DNA of 64,000 nucleotides. Origin: an uncultured Lachnospiraceae bacterium (GTDB lineage: Bacteria; Bacillota; Clostridia; Lachnospirales; Lachnospiraceae). The position numbers and the translations under genes are program-made. Shown piece after piece: positions 1 through 8,852 of this stretch; position 1 is the first letter of the stretch, and every line of letters begins with the position of its first letter. The notes under the pieces are model-generated. The model saw only the letters and a program-made list of their open reading frames with translations. It searched no databases and had not been told where the DNA came from. Location: the NCBI GenBank assembly GCA_910585625.1, contig CAJUFQ010000011.1, positions 16,023 through 80,022 of the forward strand, written 5' to 3'.

Positions 1-35
1 CCAAACTTCCGCTCCATTTTATTCAGAAAATTCAT
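1..35 (-). CDS. Partial gene leaving the window (possible rhomboid-family protease)
   Basis: Only the first eleven codons are visible, reading MNFLNKMERKF and running off the left edge. An ATG at 33-35 is preceded by a GAGGTG ribosome site four bases away, and a consensus promoter lies about 30 bases upstream, so this is a real gene start. The N-terminus resembles the beginning of rhomboid-family proteins of Lachnospiraceae as I remember them, but eleven residues cannot prove a family. Confidence 0.5.
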   Translation of the reverse strand, partial: MNFLNKMERKF

Positions 36-65
36 AACGCACCTCACTCATTTTTGTTAGCTTTC

Positions 66-94
66 ATTATAAATTTTCTGGAAAGGTTTGTCAA
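66..94 (-). promoter_or_regulatory. Consensus sigma-A promoter for the gene leaving at the left edge
   Basis: On the minus strand TTGACA (89-94) and TATAAT (66-71) are separated by exactly 17 bases, a perfect match to the vegetative consensus. It directs transcription leftward into the partial gene at 1-35. Confidence 0.8.
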
Positions 95-119
95 CGAATG
101 GCGTAATTTTCATAAAACT

Positions 120-503
120 TTATTTTTCCATATCTTCATCCCAGCCTTCCCGGCCAGCTTCCATGTCTTCTTCCCAGCCTTCCCGGCCAGCTTCCATATC
201 TTCTTGCCATCCCTCTCTGTTATTTCCCATCGACGCTTCCCAGTCGCTGAATGTCTGGTAATGCCTGCGTTCTCCTGCGCCAAGAGGCATAGGCCTGGGA
301 GACACCGGAATGCACAGCTCTTCCCCAATCTGCAGATTATAGACATCCACAAAAGGATTGGCAAAGATTAGCTGCCCCACGCTCACATGATAAAATTTCC
401 CAAGCTCGTACAGAGTGTCTCCCTGCTGTATCACATGTATGATGCCCCCGCACGGCCCGCCCGGATAGACCGATCCAATCGGGATAGGTATGATTCTTGC
501 CAT
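120..503 (-). CDS. LysM-domain protein with C-terminal 11-residue repeats
   Basis: A 127-residue protein with one LysM domain at about residues 21-67 (IIHVIQQGDTLYELGKFYHV through IGEELCIPV), the fold that binds N-acetylglucosamine polymers such as peptidoglycan or spore cortex. No signal peptide is visible, so it may be cytoplasmic, a spore-coat protein, or exported another way. The tail holds three 11-residue repeats of the form REGWxEDMEAG, strongly acidic and amphipathic, encoded by near-identical 33-bp DNA repeats. I chose the ATG at 503 because GAAGGAG lies eight bases upstream. An ATG at 530 with AAAGGA would add nine residues. It is divergent from the activase gene. Function beyond glycan binding is unknown. 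Confidence 0.8.
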   Translation of the reverse strand: MARIIPIPIGSVYPGGPCGGIIHVIQQGDTLYELGKFYHVSVGQLIFANPFVDVYNLQIGEELCIPVSPRPMPLGAGERRHYQTFSDWEASMGNNREGWQEDMEAGREGWEEDMEAGREGWDEDMEK

Positions 504-621
504 AGTCTTCTCTCCTTCATCTTTTTCCATAGTTCCTTTCTAACTATTATATTCGTGGCATCCAAAACGGTTCTGCCTTTGCGTTTCATGCATAAGATAA
601 ATAAAGCCAGCTACGATAGAA

Positions 622-665
622 GACCTAAGGCATCCTCCCAGCTCCGCTGGGTCCCTCCTTAGGTC
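622..665. repeat. 44-bp palindromic repeat, left copy
   Basis: Outer arms GACCTAAGG (622-630) and CCTTAGGTC (657-665) are perfect inverted repeats. Inside is a second hairpin, CCCAGC-TCC-GCTGGG (637-651), with short internal loops between. The same element with small changes lies at 63894-63937 and 63965-64000. It sits in the 302-base gap between two divergent genes and contains no reading frame. It is likely a dispersed REP-like or structured-RNA element. Confidence 0.85.
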
Positions 666-699
666 AATTCTTAACATTCCATAAAATATAAAAAATGAA

Positions 700-728
700 T
701 TGTTTTTTGTCATTTCCTGTCGTATAAT
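700..728 (+). promoter_or_regulatory. Probable promoter of the activase gene
   Basis: TATAAT at 723-728 is preceded after 17 bases by TTGTTT (700-705), a weak -35. It leaves a leader of about 70 bases before the start at 806. Confidence 0.5.
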
Positions 729-805
729 ATACGGTGTTCGATTTCCGGGCAGTTATATCTTTTTAATAGGAAGAAATTGCCATAGAATTTTGGAGGTAAT
801 ACTTT

Positions 806-3800
806 ATGGAAAAACACTCTTTACATAGGCTGGGCATCGACATCGGCTCGACTACTGTAAAAATTGCCATATTAAATGAACAGAACGAAATGGTCTTTGC
901 CGACTATGAGAGGCATTTTGCGAATATCCGTGAAACGCTTTCGCACCTCCTGGCAGAGGCGCAGGACGTTCTTGGAAATATGCTCCTGTCGCCAGTGATA
1001 ACTGGTTCCGGCGGGCTCACCCTGGCCAAACATCTGGGCATCCCTTTTGTGCAGGAGGTAATTGCCGTCTCCTCCGCACTGCAGGACTATGCCCCCCAGA
1101 CAGACGTCGCTATTGAACTGGGTGGCGAGGATGCCAAAATTATTTACTTTGAAGGTGGGAACGTAGAACAGCGTATGAACGGCATCTGTGCCGGCGGCAC
1201 TGGTTCGTTCATAGACCAGATGGCTGCCCTCCTGCAGACAGACGCTACCGGGCTTAACTCTTATGCAGCACATTACAAGGCAATTTACCCCATTGCCGCA
1301 CGCTGCGGTGTATTTGCCAAAACTGACATCCAGCCGCTCATCAATGAAGGCGCATCAAAGGAAGACTTGTCTGCCTCCATATTCCAGGCAGTCGTCAACC
1401 AGACCATCTCCGGGCTGGCCTGCGGGAAGCCAATCCGTGGGCATGTGGCGTTCCTGGGCGGACCGCTGCATTTCCTTCCCGAACTGAAACGCGCATTTAT
1501 CCGCACCCTGAAACTGGACGATCCGCATATCATCGCCCCGCAGCACTCACACCTGTTCGCGGCCATCGGCTCTGCGCTGAACCATAAGCCAGATGTGACG
1601 ATGGAGCTTAAGAGCATCCTTAAGAAGCTCTCTTCCGATATCAAAATGGAATTTGAAGTGGAACGGATGGAACCTCTGTTCGCAGATCGGGCAGATTACA
1701 ATAAGTTCCGCAAACGCCATGGGAAACACCATGTCCTGACCGAAGACCTTTCTTCTTACCAGGGGAACTGCTTTTTGGGCATCGACGCGGGTTCTACGAC
1801 CACGAAAGTCGCGCTCGTCGGCGAAGACGGCTCCCTGTTGTATTCCTTTTATAGCAGCAACAACGGCAACCCCCTGTCGACGGCAACACTTGCGCTGAAA
1901 GAAATCCATGAGCTGCTGCCGCAGGGGGCGCGTATCGTTTACTCCTGCTCCACCGGCTATGGGGAGGCATTGCTGAAATCTGCCTTCATGCTGGATGAGG
2001 GCGAAGTGGAAACAGTGGCCCACTATTATGCCGCAGCCTTTTTTAACCCAGAGGTTGACTGCATCCTGGATATTGGCGGCCAAGACATGAAATGCATCAA
2101 GATTAAGAACCAGACTGTAGACAGCGTACAACTCAATGAAGCATGTTCGTCTGGCTGCGGCTCTTTCATTGAAACCTTTGCCAACTCCCTGAACTATTCT
2201 GTAGAAGATTTTGCCCAAGCTGCTTTGTTTGCCAGGCATCCGATTGACCTGGGTACCCGCTGCACGGTGTTCATGAATTCTAAGGTAAAGCAAGCCCAGA
2301 AAGAGGGCGCGGATGTGTCAGACATCTCTGCCGGGCTGGCCTATTCCGTCATCAAGAACGCGCTCTTTAAAGTCATCAAGGTCAGCGATGCCAGGGATTT
2401 AGGCAGGCATATCGTAGTACAGGGCGGAACGTTCTACAATGACGCTGTCCTCAGAAGCTTTGAAAAAATCTCTGGATGCGAAGCAGTAAGACCAGACATC
2501 GCAGGCATCATGGGCGCATTTGGCGCCGCCCTGATTGCCCGGGAACGTTTTGAAGAGAGCCCCGGCACAACCATGCTGCCAATAGAGGAAATTGAAAACC
2601 TGGAAGCAGAGACAAAGCTGTCCCGCTGCCAGGGATGCACCAACCACTGTCTGCTGACGATAAACCGTTTTTCCGGAAACCGCAGCTTTATCACCGGCAA
2701 CCGCTGTGAAAAAGGACTGGGAAAGGAAAAAAACAAAGCGCAGATTCCTAACTTGTTTGAATATAAGAACCAGCGGATTTTCGGTTACGAACCTCTGCCG
2801 GAAGACGCAGCTTCACGCGGCAACGTAGGGATTCCCCGGGTGCTGAACATGTACGAGGACTACCCCTTCTGGGCAGTATTCTTCCGCGCGCTCAAGTTCC
2901 GTGTGCTGCTTTCCCCGCAGTCCACACGTAAGATATATGAAATGGGCATTGAATCCATCCCCAGCGAGTCGGAATGCTATCCGGCAAAACTGGCGCACGG
3001 CCATATTTCCTGGCTGATAGCGCATCAGGCAGATTTCATTTTCTATCCCTGCATCCCTTATGAGAGAAATGAATTCCCGGACGCCGTCAACCACTACAAC
3101 TGCCCCATCGTCACTTCCTATGCCGAAAACATCAAGAACAACGTAGATGAAATAACTTCCGGCAAGGTGCGTTTCCTAAACCCCTTCATGTCCTTCGCCT
3201 CCCGGCAGGTGCTTGCCACGCAGCTTGTGCAGATATTCGCAGAAGAGTTCTCCATCCCTGCGCAGGAGGTACAGTCTGCCGTGGACGCCGGATGGGCAGA
3301 ACTTGCCAAAGTGCGAAAAGAGCTGCAGTGCAAAGGGGAGGAGACCCTCAGGTATATGGAAGAAAACGGGCGGCGGGGCATCGTTCTCGCCGGACGCCCC
3401 TATCACATTGACCCAGAGATTAACCACGGCATCCCCGAATTAATCAATTCCTATGGCATTGCCGTGCTGACAGAAGATTCTGTCTCCCATCTGCACGAGG
3501 TGGAACGCCCGCTGATGGTCATGGATCAGTGGATGTACCATTCCCGGCTCTATGCTGCAGCAAACTTCGTGAAGACGCGTGACGACTTAGACCTGATTCA
3601 GCTCAATTCCTTCGGCTGCGGCCTGGACGCCGTGACCACCGACCAGGTAAACGACATCCTTTCCAAATCAGGCAAAATCTATACCTGTCTGAAAATCGAC
3701 GAAGTCAACAACCTGGGCGCGGCACGCATCCGCATCCGTTCCCTGTTATCTGCACTGAGAGTCAAGGAAAAACAGGGTAAGAAACGCGTGATTGCCCCCT

Positions 3801-5053
3801 CTCAGTATAAGCGCAACGTGTTCACAGAGGAAATGCGGGAAAATTACACCATCCTCTGCCCCCAGATGTCCCCCATTCACTTTGAGATGATCCAGCCTGC
3901 CTTTGCCGTCTCCGGCTACAACCTGGTGGTTCTGGACAACGATGGGAAAGCTGCCGTGGACATGGGACTGCGTTACGTCAACAACGACGCCTGCTACCCC
4001 TCGATGATGGTCGTCGGGCAGATTATGGACGCCATCCTCTCGGGCAAATATGACCTGAAGCGGACAGCCGTGATTATCAGCCAGACGGGGGGCGGCTGCC
4101 GGGCTTCCAACTATATCGGCTTCATCCGCCGTGCCCTAGAAAAAGCCGGATACCCGGATATCCCAGTTATCTCCGTGAACCTCAGCGGCTTAGAAGGCAA
4201 CCCGGGATTCAAGCTTACCCTGCCGCTTTTGCAGCGCGCCTTGTACGGTTTAATCTTCGGCGACGTTTTCATGCGCTGCCTGTACCGTACCAGGCCGTAT
4301 GAATCCGTGCCAGGAAGCGCGAACGCCCTCCATGAAAAATGGAAGCAGCAATGCACCGCCTTCCTAACGACAAAAAAGATACCTTCCCACCGAAAATTCA
4401 AGCAATACTGCCGTGAGATTATCCGGGACTTTGACAGCCTTCCGATGACGGAGGAAGTCAAACCTAAAGTGGGCATCGTGGGGGAAATCCTTGTAAAATT
4501 CTTGCCAGCCGCCAACAATTACCTGGTTGATCTTTTGGAGGCCGAGGGTGCGGAAGCCGTAATGCCCGACCTGACGGACTTCCTGCTCTACTGCTTCTAC
4601 AATATGAATTTTAAGGCCGAACATCTGGGAACAAAAAAATCCAGCGCACGCCGATCAAACCTGGGCATCAAGGCCTTGGAATGGCTGCGAAAAAGCGCCC
4701 GCAGGGAATTTGAAAAGAGCCGGCACTTTGAACCTCCGGCACATATCGAGACCCTGGCCAAATATGCAGACCCCATCGTCTCCCAGGGCAACCAGACCGG
4801 GGAAGGATGGTTCCTCACCGGTGAGATGTTGGAACTGATTCATTCCGGAACGGACAATATCGTCTGTGCGCAGCCTTTCGGCTGCCTGCCCAACCATGTG
4901 GTGGGCAAGGGGGTCATCAAAGAAATCCGCCATCGCTACCCGCTTGCCAACATCGTCGCCATTGACTACGATCCTGGCGCATCCGAGGTAAACCAGCTGA
5001 ACCGCATCAAACTGATGCTGTCCACCGCACAGAAAAAACTTAAACGTGATTGA
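806..5053 (+). CDS. Giant 2-hydroxyacyl-CoA dehydratase activase-related protein
   Basis: A 1415-residue fusion. Two BadF/BadG/BcrA/BcrD-type ASKHA ATPase domains come first: domain one has GIDIGSTT (about 10-17) and [10 protein letters not shown] (about 126-135), domain two has GIDAGSTT (about 325) and [11 protein letters not shown] (about 444-454). The central Cys of each loop is the usual ligand of the bridging [4Fe-4S] cluster in such activators. A CQGCTNHC cysteine cluster follows near 606-613. Then comes a DUF2229 region from about 675 and an HgdB-like dehydratase-subunit region (about 935-1120, with CGLDAVTT and GGGCRASN). The family is assumed to pass ATP-driven electrons to a radical dehydratase, but the long fused forms are uncharacterised and no dehydratase is adjacent. 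GGAGG lies nine bases before the ATG. Confidence 0.85.
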   Translation: MEKHSLHRLGIDIGSTTVKIAILNEQNEMVFADYERHFANIRETLSHLLAEAQDVLGNMLLSPVITGSGGLTLAKHLGIPFVQEVIAVSSALQDYAPQTDVAIELGGEDAKIIYFEGGNVEQRMNGICAGGTGSFIDQMAALLQTDATGLNSYAAHYKAIYPIAARCGVFAKTDIQPLINEGASKEDLSASIFQAVVNQTISGLACGKPIRGHVAFLGGPLHFLPELKRAFIRTLKLDDPHIIAPQHSHLFAAIGSALNHKPDVTMELKSILKKLSSDIKMEFEVERMEPLFADRADYNKFRKRHGKHHVLTEDLSSYQGNCFLGIDAGSTTTKVALVGEDGSLLYSFYSSNNGNPLSTATLALKEIHELLPQGARIVYSCSTGYGEALLKSAFMLDEGEVETVAHYYAAAFFNPEVDCILDIGGQDMKCIKIKNQTVDSVQLNEACSSGCGSFIETFANSLNYSVEDFAQAALFARHPIDLGTRCTVFMNSKVKQAQKEGADVSDISAGLAYSVIKNALFKVIKVSDARDLGRHIVVQGGTFYNDAVLRSFEKISGCEAVRPDIAGIMGAFGAALIARERFEESPGTTMLPIEEIENLEAETKLSRCQGCTNHCLLTINRFSGNRSFITGNRCEKGLGKEKNKAQIPNLFEYKNQRIFGYEPLPEDAASRGNVGIPRVLNMYEDYPFWAVFFRALKFRVLLSPQSTRKIYEMGIESIPSESECYPAKLAHGHISWLIAHQADFIFYPCIPYERNEFPDAVNHYNCPIVTSYAENIKNNVDEITSGKVRFLNPFMSFASRQVLATQLVQIFAEEFSIPAQEVQSAVDAGWAELAKVRKELQCKGEETLRYMEENGRRGIVLAGRPYHIDPEINHGIPELINSYGIAVLTEDSVSHLHEVERPLMVMDQWMYHSRLYAAANFVKTRDDLDLIQLNSFGCGLDAVTTDQVNDILSKSGKIYTCLKIDEVNNLGAARIRIRSLLSALRVKEKQGKKRVIAPSQYKRNVFTEEMRENYTILCPQMSPIHFEMIQPAFAVSGYNLVVLDNDGKAAVDMGLRYVNNDACYPSMMVVGQIMDAILSGKYDLKRTAVIISQTGGGCRASNYIGFIRRALEKAGYPDIPVISVNLSGLEGNPGFKLTLPLLQRALYGLIFGDVFMRCLYRTRPYESVPGSANALHEKWKQQCTAFLTTKKIPSHRKFKQYCREIIRDFDSLPMTEEVKPKVGIVGEILVKFLPAANNYLVDLLEAEGAEAVMPDLTDFLLYCFYNMNFKAEHLGTKKSSARRSNLGIKALEWLRKSARREFEKSRHFEPPAHIETLAKYADPIVSQGNQTGEGWFLTGEMLELIHSGTDNIVCAQPFGCLPNHVVGKGVIKEIRHRYPLANIVAIDYDPGASEVNQLNRIKLMLSTAQKKLKRD

Positions 5054-5080
5054 GTTTTACCAGGCAATATTGAAGCAAAA

Positions 5081-5138
5081 CGCCCTCCTTTCTCGTTATA
5101 ATAATTAGATTACATTTCACAACGAAAAAAGGAGGGCG
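5081..5138 (+). promoter_or_regulatory. Inverted repeat burying the SD of the DUF4097 gene
   Basis: Left arm CGCCCTCCTTTCTCGTT (5081-5097) pairs with AACGAAAAAAGGAGGGCG (5121-5138) apart from one small offset, with a 23-base loop. The right arm contains the AGGAGGG ribosome site of the next gene. TATAAT (5097-5102) starts at the loop edge. No good -35 lies 17 bases upstream; TTGAAG is 21 bases away. Read-through RNA could fold and block translation, while RNA started inside the loop could not. Confidence 0.7.
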
Positions 5139-5144
5139 TTACAT

Positions 5145-6206
5145 ATGAAAAGCAATAAAATTCTGGCACTCATTGCAGGCGCCGCCATTCTCTTTGGCAT
5201 CGCCTGCTCCGGTATCATCATCGTCCAGGGCATCCAAAACGGTGAATTTCCCATTTCCCCGACAGCCAAGGAGAACTCGTACCCTAAGGCATGGAAGCTG
5301 GAAAAAACAAAGCTTGAGGAATTTTCCGACATTTCCGTGAACCTGAGCTACTGCGATTTCTCCATCCTCCCGGCAGACGGCTACTACCTTGAATACCGCA
5401 TGGACGGCGTCTGCGAAGAACCTGCGTATGACGTCTCCGACGACAGCTTCCGGTTCCAGGAAGGGCATACCCAGGCAAAATACCGCTCTGGATTTCACTT
5501 TTTCTTTAACCCTACAAATTTTTCCTCCGCCAACCAAGGTCCATACTATATGAATCTCTATATCCCCGCCGACCAGTATTTCGGCCTGCTGAACATATCC
5601 TGCGACAGCGGTAACATAGAAATCAATGGCCTGCAGGCAGAAACTGCTGAAATCTCAGCAGATTACGGAGACCTGAACATGGACAGCTTCTCCGGGAAGA
5701 CACTATCTGTCAGCACAGACTCTGGAAATATGACGCTCGGTACCATCGCCTGCGAGCATTTAGATATTTCCAACGAATATGGCGATATCACTGCTGATAG
5801 TTTCCAGGTTGAGGAAAACACCTCCGTCAAACTGGACAGCGGCAGCCTTACGCTATCGAAGCTGGAATCCGGCCAGCTCACGTTAAGCAATGAATACGGC
5901 GACTGCATCATAGACAAGATTACGGTGAAAAACAGCGACATTTCCATGAATTCCGGCGCCCTCAAGCTGCGCCAGGCAACCCTTGGAGACACAAATATTA
6001 CCAACGAATATGGCGACACCATCCTGAATCTTGCCAACGACGTGTCCGATTACAACTATGACCTGAATGCCGAATACGGCTCGGTCAAACTGGATGGCAA
6101 GGAAATCGAGACGGACGATGACGGAGAAGTTTATTATCAGAAGGATAATGGCAAAAATCAGAATATCCGTATCTTCTGCGACAGTGGGAGGATTGAAATC
6201 CGTTAA
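5145..6206 (+). CDS. DUF4097-family beta-repeat membrane protein
   Basis: A 353-residue protein with an N-terminal signal anchor (about residues 6-29, hydrophobic after MKSNK) and then an extracellular domain. From about residue 145 short strands repeat with alternating motifs of the type CDSGNIEI, ADYGDLNM and NEYGDITA, typical of DUF4097 right-handed beta-structures. The last repeat, CDSGRIEI, ends the protein. The family often lies next to membrane stress or signalling genes, but no biochemical role is established. AGGAGGG is seven bases before the ATG and lies inside a hairpin arm. The gene ends 16 bases before a strong bidirectional terminator. No partner operon gene is present, so it may be independently regulated. 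Confidence 0.8.
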   Translation: MKSNKILALIAGAAILFGIACSGIIIVQGIQNGEFPISPTAKENSYPKAWKLEKTKLEEFSDISVNLSYCDFSILPADGYYLEYRMDGVCEEPAYDVSDDSFRFQEGHTQAKYRSGFHFFFNPTNFSSANQGPYYMNLYIPADQYFGLLNISCDSGNIEINGLQAETAEISADYGDLNMDSFSGKTLSVSTDSGNMTLGTIACEHLDISNEYGDITADSFQVEENTSVKLDSGSLTLSKLESGQLTLSNEYGDCIIDKITVKNSDISMNSGALKLRQATLGDTNITNEYGDTILNLANDVSDYNYDLNAEYGSVKLDGKEIETDDDGEVYYQKDNGKNQNIRIFCDSGRIEIR

Positions 6207-6221
6207 GCCATACAAACATAC

Positions 6222-6250
6222 AAACGGCAGGGCGTGACGCCCTGCCGTTT
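6222..6250. terminator. Bidirectional intrinsic terminator
   Basis: Perfect 13-bp arms AAACGGCAGGGCG (6222-6234) and CGCCCTGCCGTTT (6238-6250) enclose a TGA loop between the convergent DUF4097 and coiled-coil genes. The stem ends in A/T runs on both strands. Confidence 0.8.
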
Positions 6251-6308
6251 GCCATGTCTGTCCCGCAGGGTTCCTTGCCAACCCCCGGGGACTGTCTGTA
6301 AACTTCCG

Positions 6309-7010
6309 TCAAACTAATAAATCCAACGCCTGGTACGGATGCCGCTTTCCTGCCGCTTGGTAAGCCTCCATGTTCCTGGCTTCCCTTGCTGCAAGCTTCT
6401 GCGCTTCCATCTCCTGCTTCTGCTCCTCCATGCGTTCGGCTTCCTCGGCCAGTTCTTCCTGCGCCTCTTTTGCCTCCTGCATCTTCTCGGTCTCTTCGGC
6501 AAGCTCCTCGAGTTCTTCGGCATTTTCTTCCACAGCTTCGGCCTCTTCGGCGAGGTCTGAGACGCTTTCCATCATCTCGTCCATCAGACCCTTGTCCTCT
6601 TCCGTACCCATAGCCTCCTCTGCCATATCCTCGCGTCTCTCTTCCGCAGTCTTCGGCTCCATCTTCTCAGCTGCTTCGGCAATCTTTTCGCCCAGCTCCT
6701 CTGCTTCGTCCATGGTGTGCCACATCTGCTCATTATTAAACGCTTTCTTTGCTGCCGCAATCTCATCCTCATACCCATGCAGGGTTTTCAGCTTCTCAGC
6801 AATCTCTTCCACCGTTTCGTATTCCTGATTCTTGAGGTTCTCCTTCTGCTTCTCCCAGAACGCAACCTCGCTCTGCGTCTTCTGCTGACGCTCTGCCTTA
6901 TCCTGCGCGCTCTTGGAGACATTGTTCTGCAGCATGGGCAGATTACCGGCAAAGACAGAGCCACTCTTCTGATAGGCGTCTGTCCCTATATTCGTCAATG
7001 AAATATTCAT
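6309..7010 (-). CDS. Glu-rich coiled-coil protein of unknown function
   Basis: A 233-residue protein that I do not recognise. After a polar N-terminus (MNISLTNIGTDAYQKSG) it is almost continuous helix, very rich in Glu, Ala, Met and Lys. Runs such as EEAEAVEENAEELEELAEET (about 155-175) predict long coiled coils. There is no signal peptide or membrane segment. The C-terminus is less charged (KRHPYQALDLLV). AGGAGG lies six bases before the ATG. It follows hydA on the same strand after 132 bases containing a 12-bp inverted repeat, so it may be partly co-transcribed with the hydrogenase operon, but no link in function is shown. Confidence 0.7.
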   Translation of the reverse strand: MNISLTNIGTDAYQKSGSVFAGNLPMLQNNVSKSAQDKAERQQKTQSEVAFWEKQKENLKNQEYETVEEIAEKLKTLHGYEDEIAAAKKAFNNEQMWHTMDEAEELGEKIAEAAEKMEPKTAEERREDMAEEAMGTEEDKGLMDEMMESVSDLAEEAEAVEENAEELEELAEETEKMQEAKEAQEELAEEAERMEEQKQEMEAQKLAAREARNMEAYQAAGKRHPYQALDLLV

Positions 7011-7028
7011 ACCGTCCTCCTTTTTCGC

Positions 7029-7076
7029 AATCTTCCAGCCAAAATGTTCCTATATATTTTTTTCGGCTGGAAGATT
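7029..7076 (-). repeat. 12-bp inverted repeat in the hydA to coiled-coil gap
   Basis: AATCTTCCAGCC (7029-7040) and GGCTGGAAGATT (7065-7076) are perfect inverted repeats with a 24-base A/T-rich spacer. The structure ends eight bases before the AGGAGG of the coiled-coil gene. There is no T tract, so it is more likely an RNA-stability hairpin or an operator than a terminator. Confidence 0.6.
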
Positions 7077-7142
7077 GGAATTCTTTACCTCCTCCGACAT
7101 CATTACGCGCCAAAAAAAGCATCGTTCAGGTCAAATTAGGCA

Positions 7143-8840
7143 TCATTCCTGCGTATAATGCACATGCAAAAGCTCATGCTCACGATTTTTGAGCAAATCG
7201 CTGTATAACGTATCCACCAGCGGGTTCTCCTCGCTGCGCTTAATCTGCAACGCTTTGTCATTCTTATAAAGGCCCTCAGCGCGCATCCGTTTCTCCGTGG
7301 AACGCGCAAACGGCTGCCCTGCCCCGGCAACACACCCGCCGGCACAAGCCATCACTTCTACAAAATCAAAATGTTCCTCGCCGCTCTCAATCTTCTGGAT
7401 CAGCCGGTCTGCATTGCCAAGCCCGCTGACAATACCAATCCGCACGGCGCGCCCATCCAAATCAAGCGTACACTCTTTGAGGCCTTCCATGCCGCGGACG
7501 CCGATAAACTCAATCTCCTTGAGCGCCTTCGGGCTTTTGTCCGCCACTACCCGGCGGATTGCTGCTTCCGTCACACCACCGGTAGCGCCAAAGATGACGC
7601 CTGCGCCAGAGTAAATGGAGAACGGCATGTCAAACGCCTCTGGCTCCAGGCGGTCAAAACGGATGCCGATTTCTTTGAGCATGCCGATGACTTCCTCAGA
7701 AGTCAGCACATAATCCACATAAGGTATGCCGTCTTTCTTAAACTCCTCCCTGGAAGCTTCATACTTTTTGGCCGTGCAAGGCATAATCGCCACAGATACC
7801 GTTTCCTTATGCTCTTTCTTATCCTGCTTTCTATAATATTCCTTAATGACCGCCCCAAACATCTGCATCGGAGACTTAGAGGTAGACACATAGGGCATCA
7901 GATGCGGGTATTTCGTCTCCACAAAACGAATCCAGCCCGGGCAGCAGGAGGTGAACAGCGGATAGTTGCGCCCCTCTTCCTCCAAACTCTCCACCAATTC
8001 TTCCGATTCTTCCATGATGGTCAGGTCGGCTCCCACTGATGTGTCAAAAATGGCGTCCACCCCTAACATGCGCAGGGAAGCAATCAGCTTGCCAATCGTG
8101 TTCTCGCCCGGGTCATAGCCATAGGCCTCGCCGATTGCTACGCGCACTGCCGGCGCAATCTGTACCACTACCCGTTTGTCTGCGCTGTGGATTGCCTGCC
8201 ATACGTCATGGGTATCATTCTTAATCGTAATCGCACCGGTTGGGCATACCGCCGCGCACTGCCCGCAGTTGACGCAGTTCGTGTCCGCAATATCCCTGCC
8301 AAACGCCGTGGAAATCTCCATATCAGAACCACGGTGCGCAAAATCAATGGCACCCACATGCTGAATCTCGCTGCATACCCTCACACAGTCCCCACAGAGG
8401 ATACATTTATTGGGATTGCGCACAATCGCCTTGGAAGACGTGTCGATGGGGCGGATGGGATTGGTATTCTCAAACCTTACGCCAGGAATGGCAAAACGGT
8501 TTGCCAATTCCTGCAGCTTGCATTTGCCATTCTTCTCGCATGTCGTGCAGTCCCTGCAGTGCGCAGCCAAAAGCAGCTCCAGAATCCGTTTGCGGTGATA
8601 ATACAGCTGCGGCGTGTTCGTGCGTATCTCCATGCCATTTTTGGGCGGTGCGGAACAGGATGCCACAATACCTCCGCGGTTGTCCTCCACTACGCACATG
8701 CGGCAGGCCCCATAGATGGACAAATCCGAATAGTAGCAGAATGTCGGTAAGATGATCCCCGCCTTGCGGATGACCGCAAGGATATTTTTTTCATCGGTGA
8801 ACGGTACACGCTCTCCGTCAATAATCATATATTTTTCCAT
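7143..8840 (-). CDS. hydA: [FeFe]-hydrogenase catalytic subunit of a bifurcating HydABC complex
   Basis: A 565-residue cytoplasmic enzyme reducing protons to H2. In order: N-terminal [2Fe-2S] domain (C35, C46, C49, C62), His-Cys-liganded [4Fe-4S] (H94, C98, C101, C107), two ferredoxin clusters (C146-C156 and C189-C199), and the H-cluster domain with L1 TSCCPGW (297-303), L2 MPCTAKK (353-359) and L3 MACAGGC (497-503). All H-cluster cysteines are present. The L3 tail reads GAGQP where GGGxP is usual. Subunits with NuoE- and NuoF-like proteins directly upstream mark the trimeric NAD-linked, electron-bifurcating type, which oxidises NADH and reduced ferredoxin together. AGGAGGG precedes the ATG. 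It is the last gene of hydCBA, 12 bases after hydB. Confidence 0.95.
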   Translation of the reverse strand: MEKYMIIDGERVPFTDEKNILAVIRKAGIILPTFCYYSDLSIYGACRMCVVEDNRGGIVASCSAPPKNGMEIRTNTPQLYYHRKRILELLLAAHCRDCTTCEKNGKCKLQELANRFAIPGVRFENTNPIRPIDTSSKAIVRNPNKCILCGDCVRVCSEIQHVGAIDFAHRGSDMEISTAFGRDIADTNCVNCGQCAAVCPTGAITIKNDTHDVWQAIHSADKRVVVQIAPAVRVAIGEAYGYDPGENTIGKLIASLRMLGVDAIFDTSVGADLTIMEESEELVESLEEEGRNYPLFTSCCPGWIRFVETKYPHLMPYVSTSKSPMQMFGAVIKEYYRKQDKKEHKETVSVAIMPCTAKKYEASREEFKKDGIPYVDYVLTSEEVIGMLKEIGIRFDRLEPEAFDMPFSIYSGAGVIFGATGGVTEAAIRRVVADKSPKALKEIEFIGVRGMEGLKECTLDLDGRAVRIGIVSGLGNADRLIQKIESGEEHFDFVEVMACAGGCVAGAGQPFARSTEKRMRAEGLYKNDKALQIKRSEENPLVDTLYSDLLKNREHELLHVHYTQE

Positions 8841-8852
8841 GCCCGTTCCCTC

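Noticed and set aside
5081..5138. Invertible promoter (phase switch) from inverted repeats around TATAAT
   Set aside because: The spacer between arms is about 23 bases, far shorter than known invertible segments, and no recombinase gene is near. The same applies to 7029-7076 and 45577-45624.
6370..6828. Ser/Ala-rich plus-strand frame opposite the coiled-coil gene
   Set aside because: It arises automatically from the complement of Glu- and Ala-rich codons.
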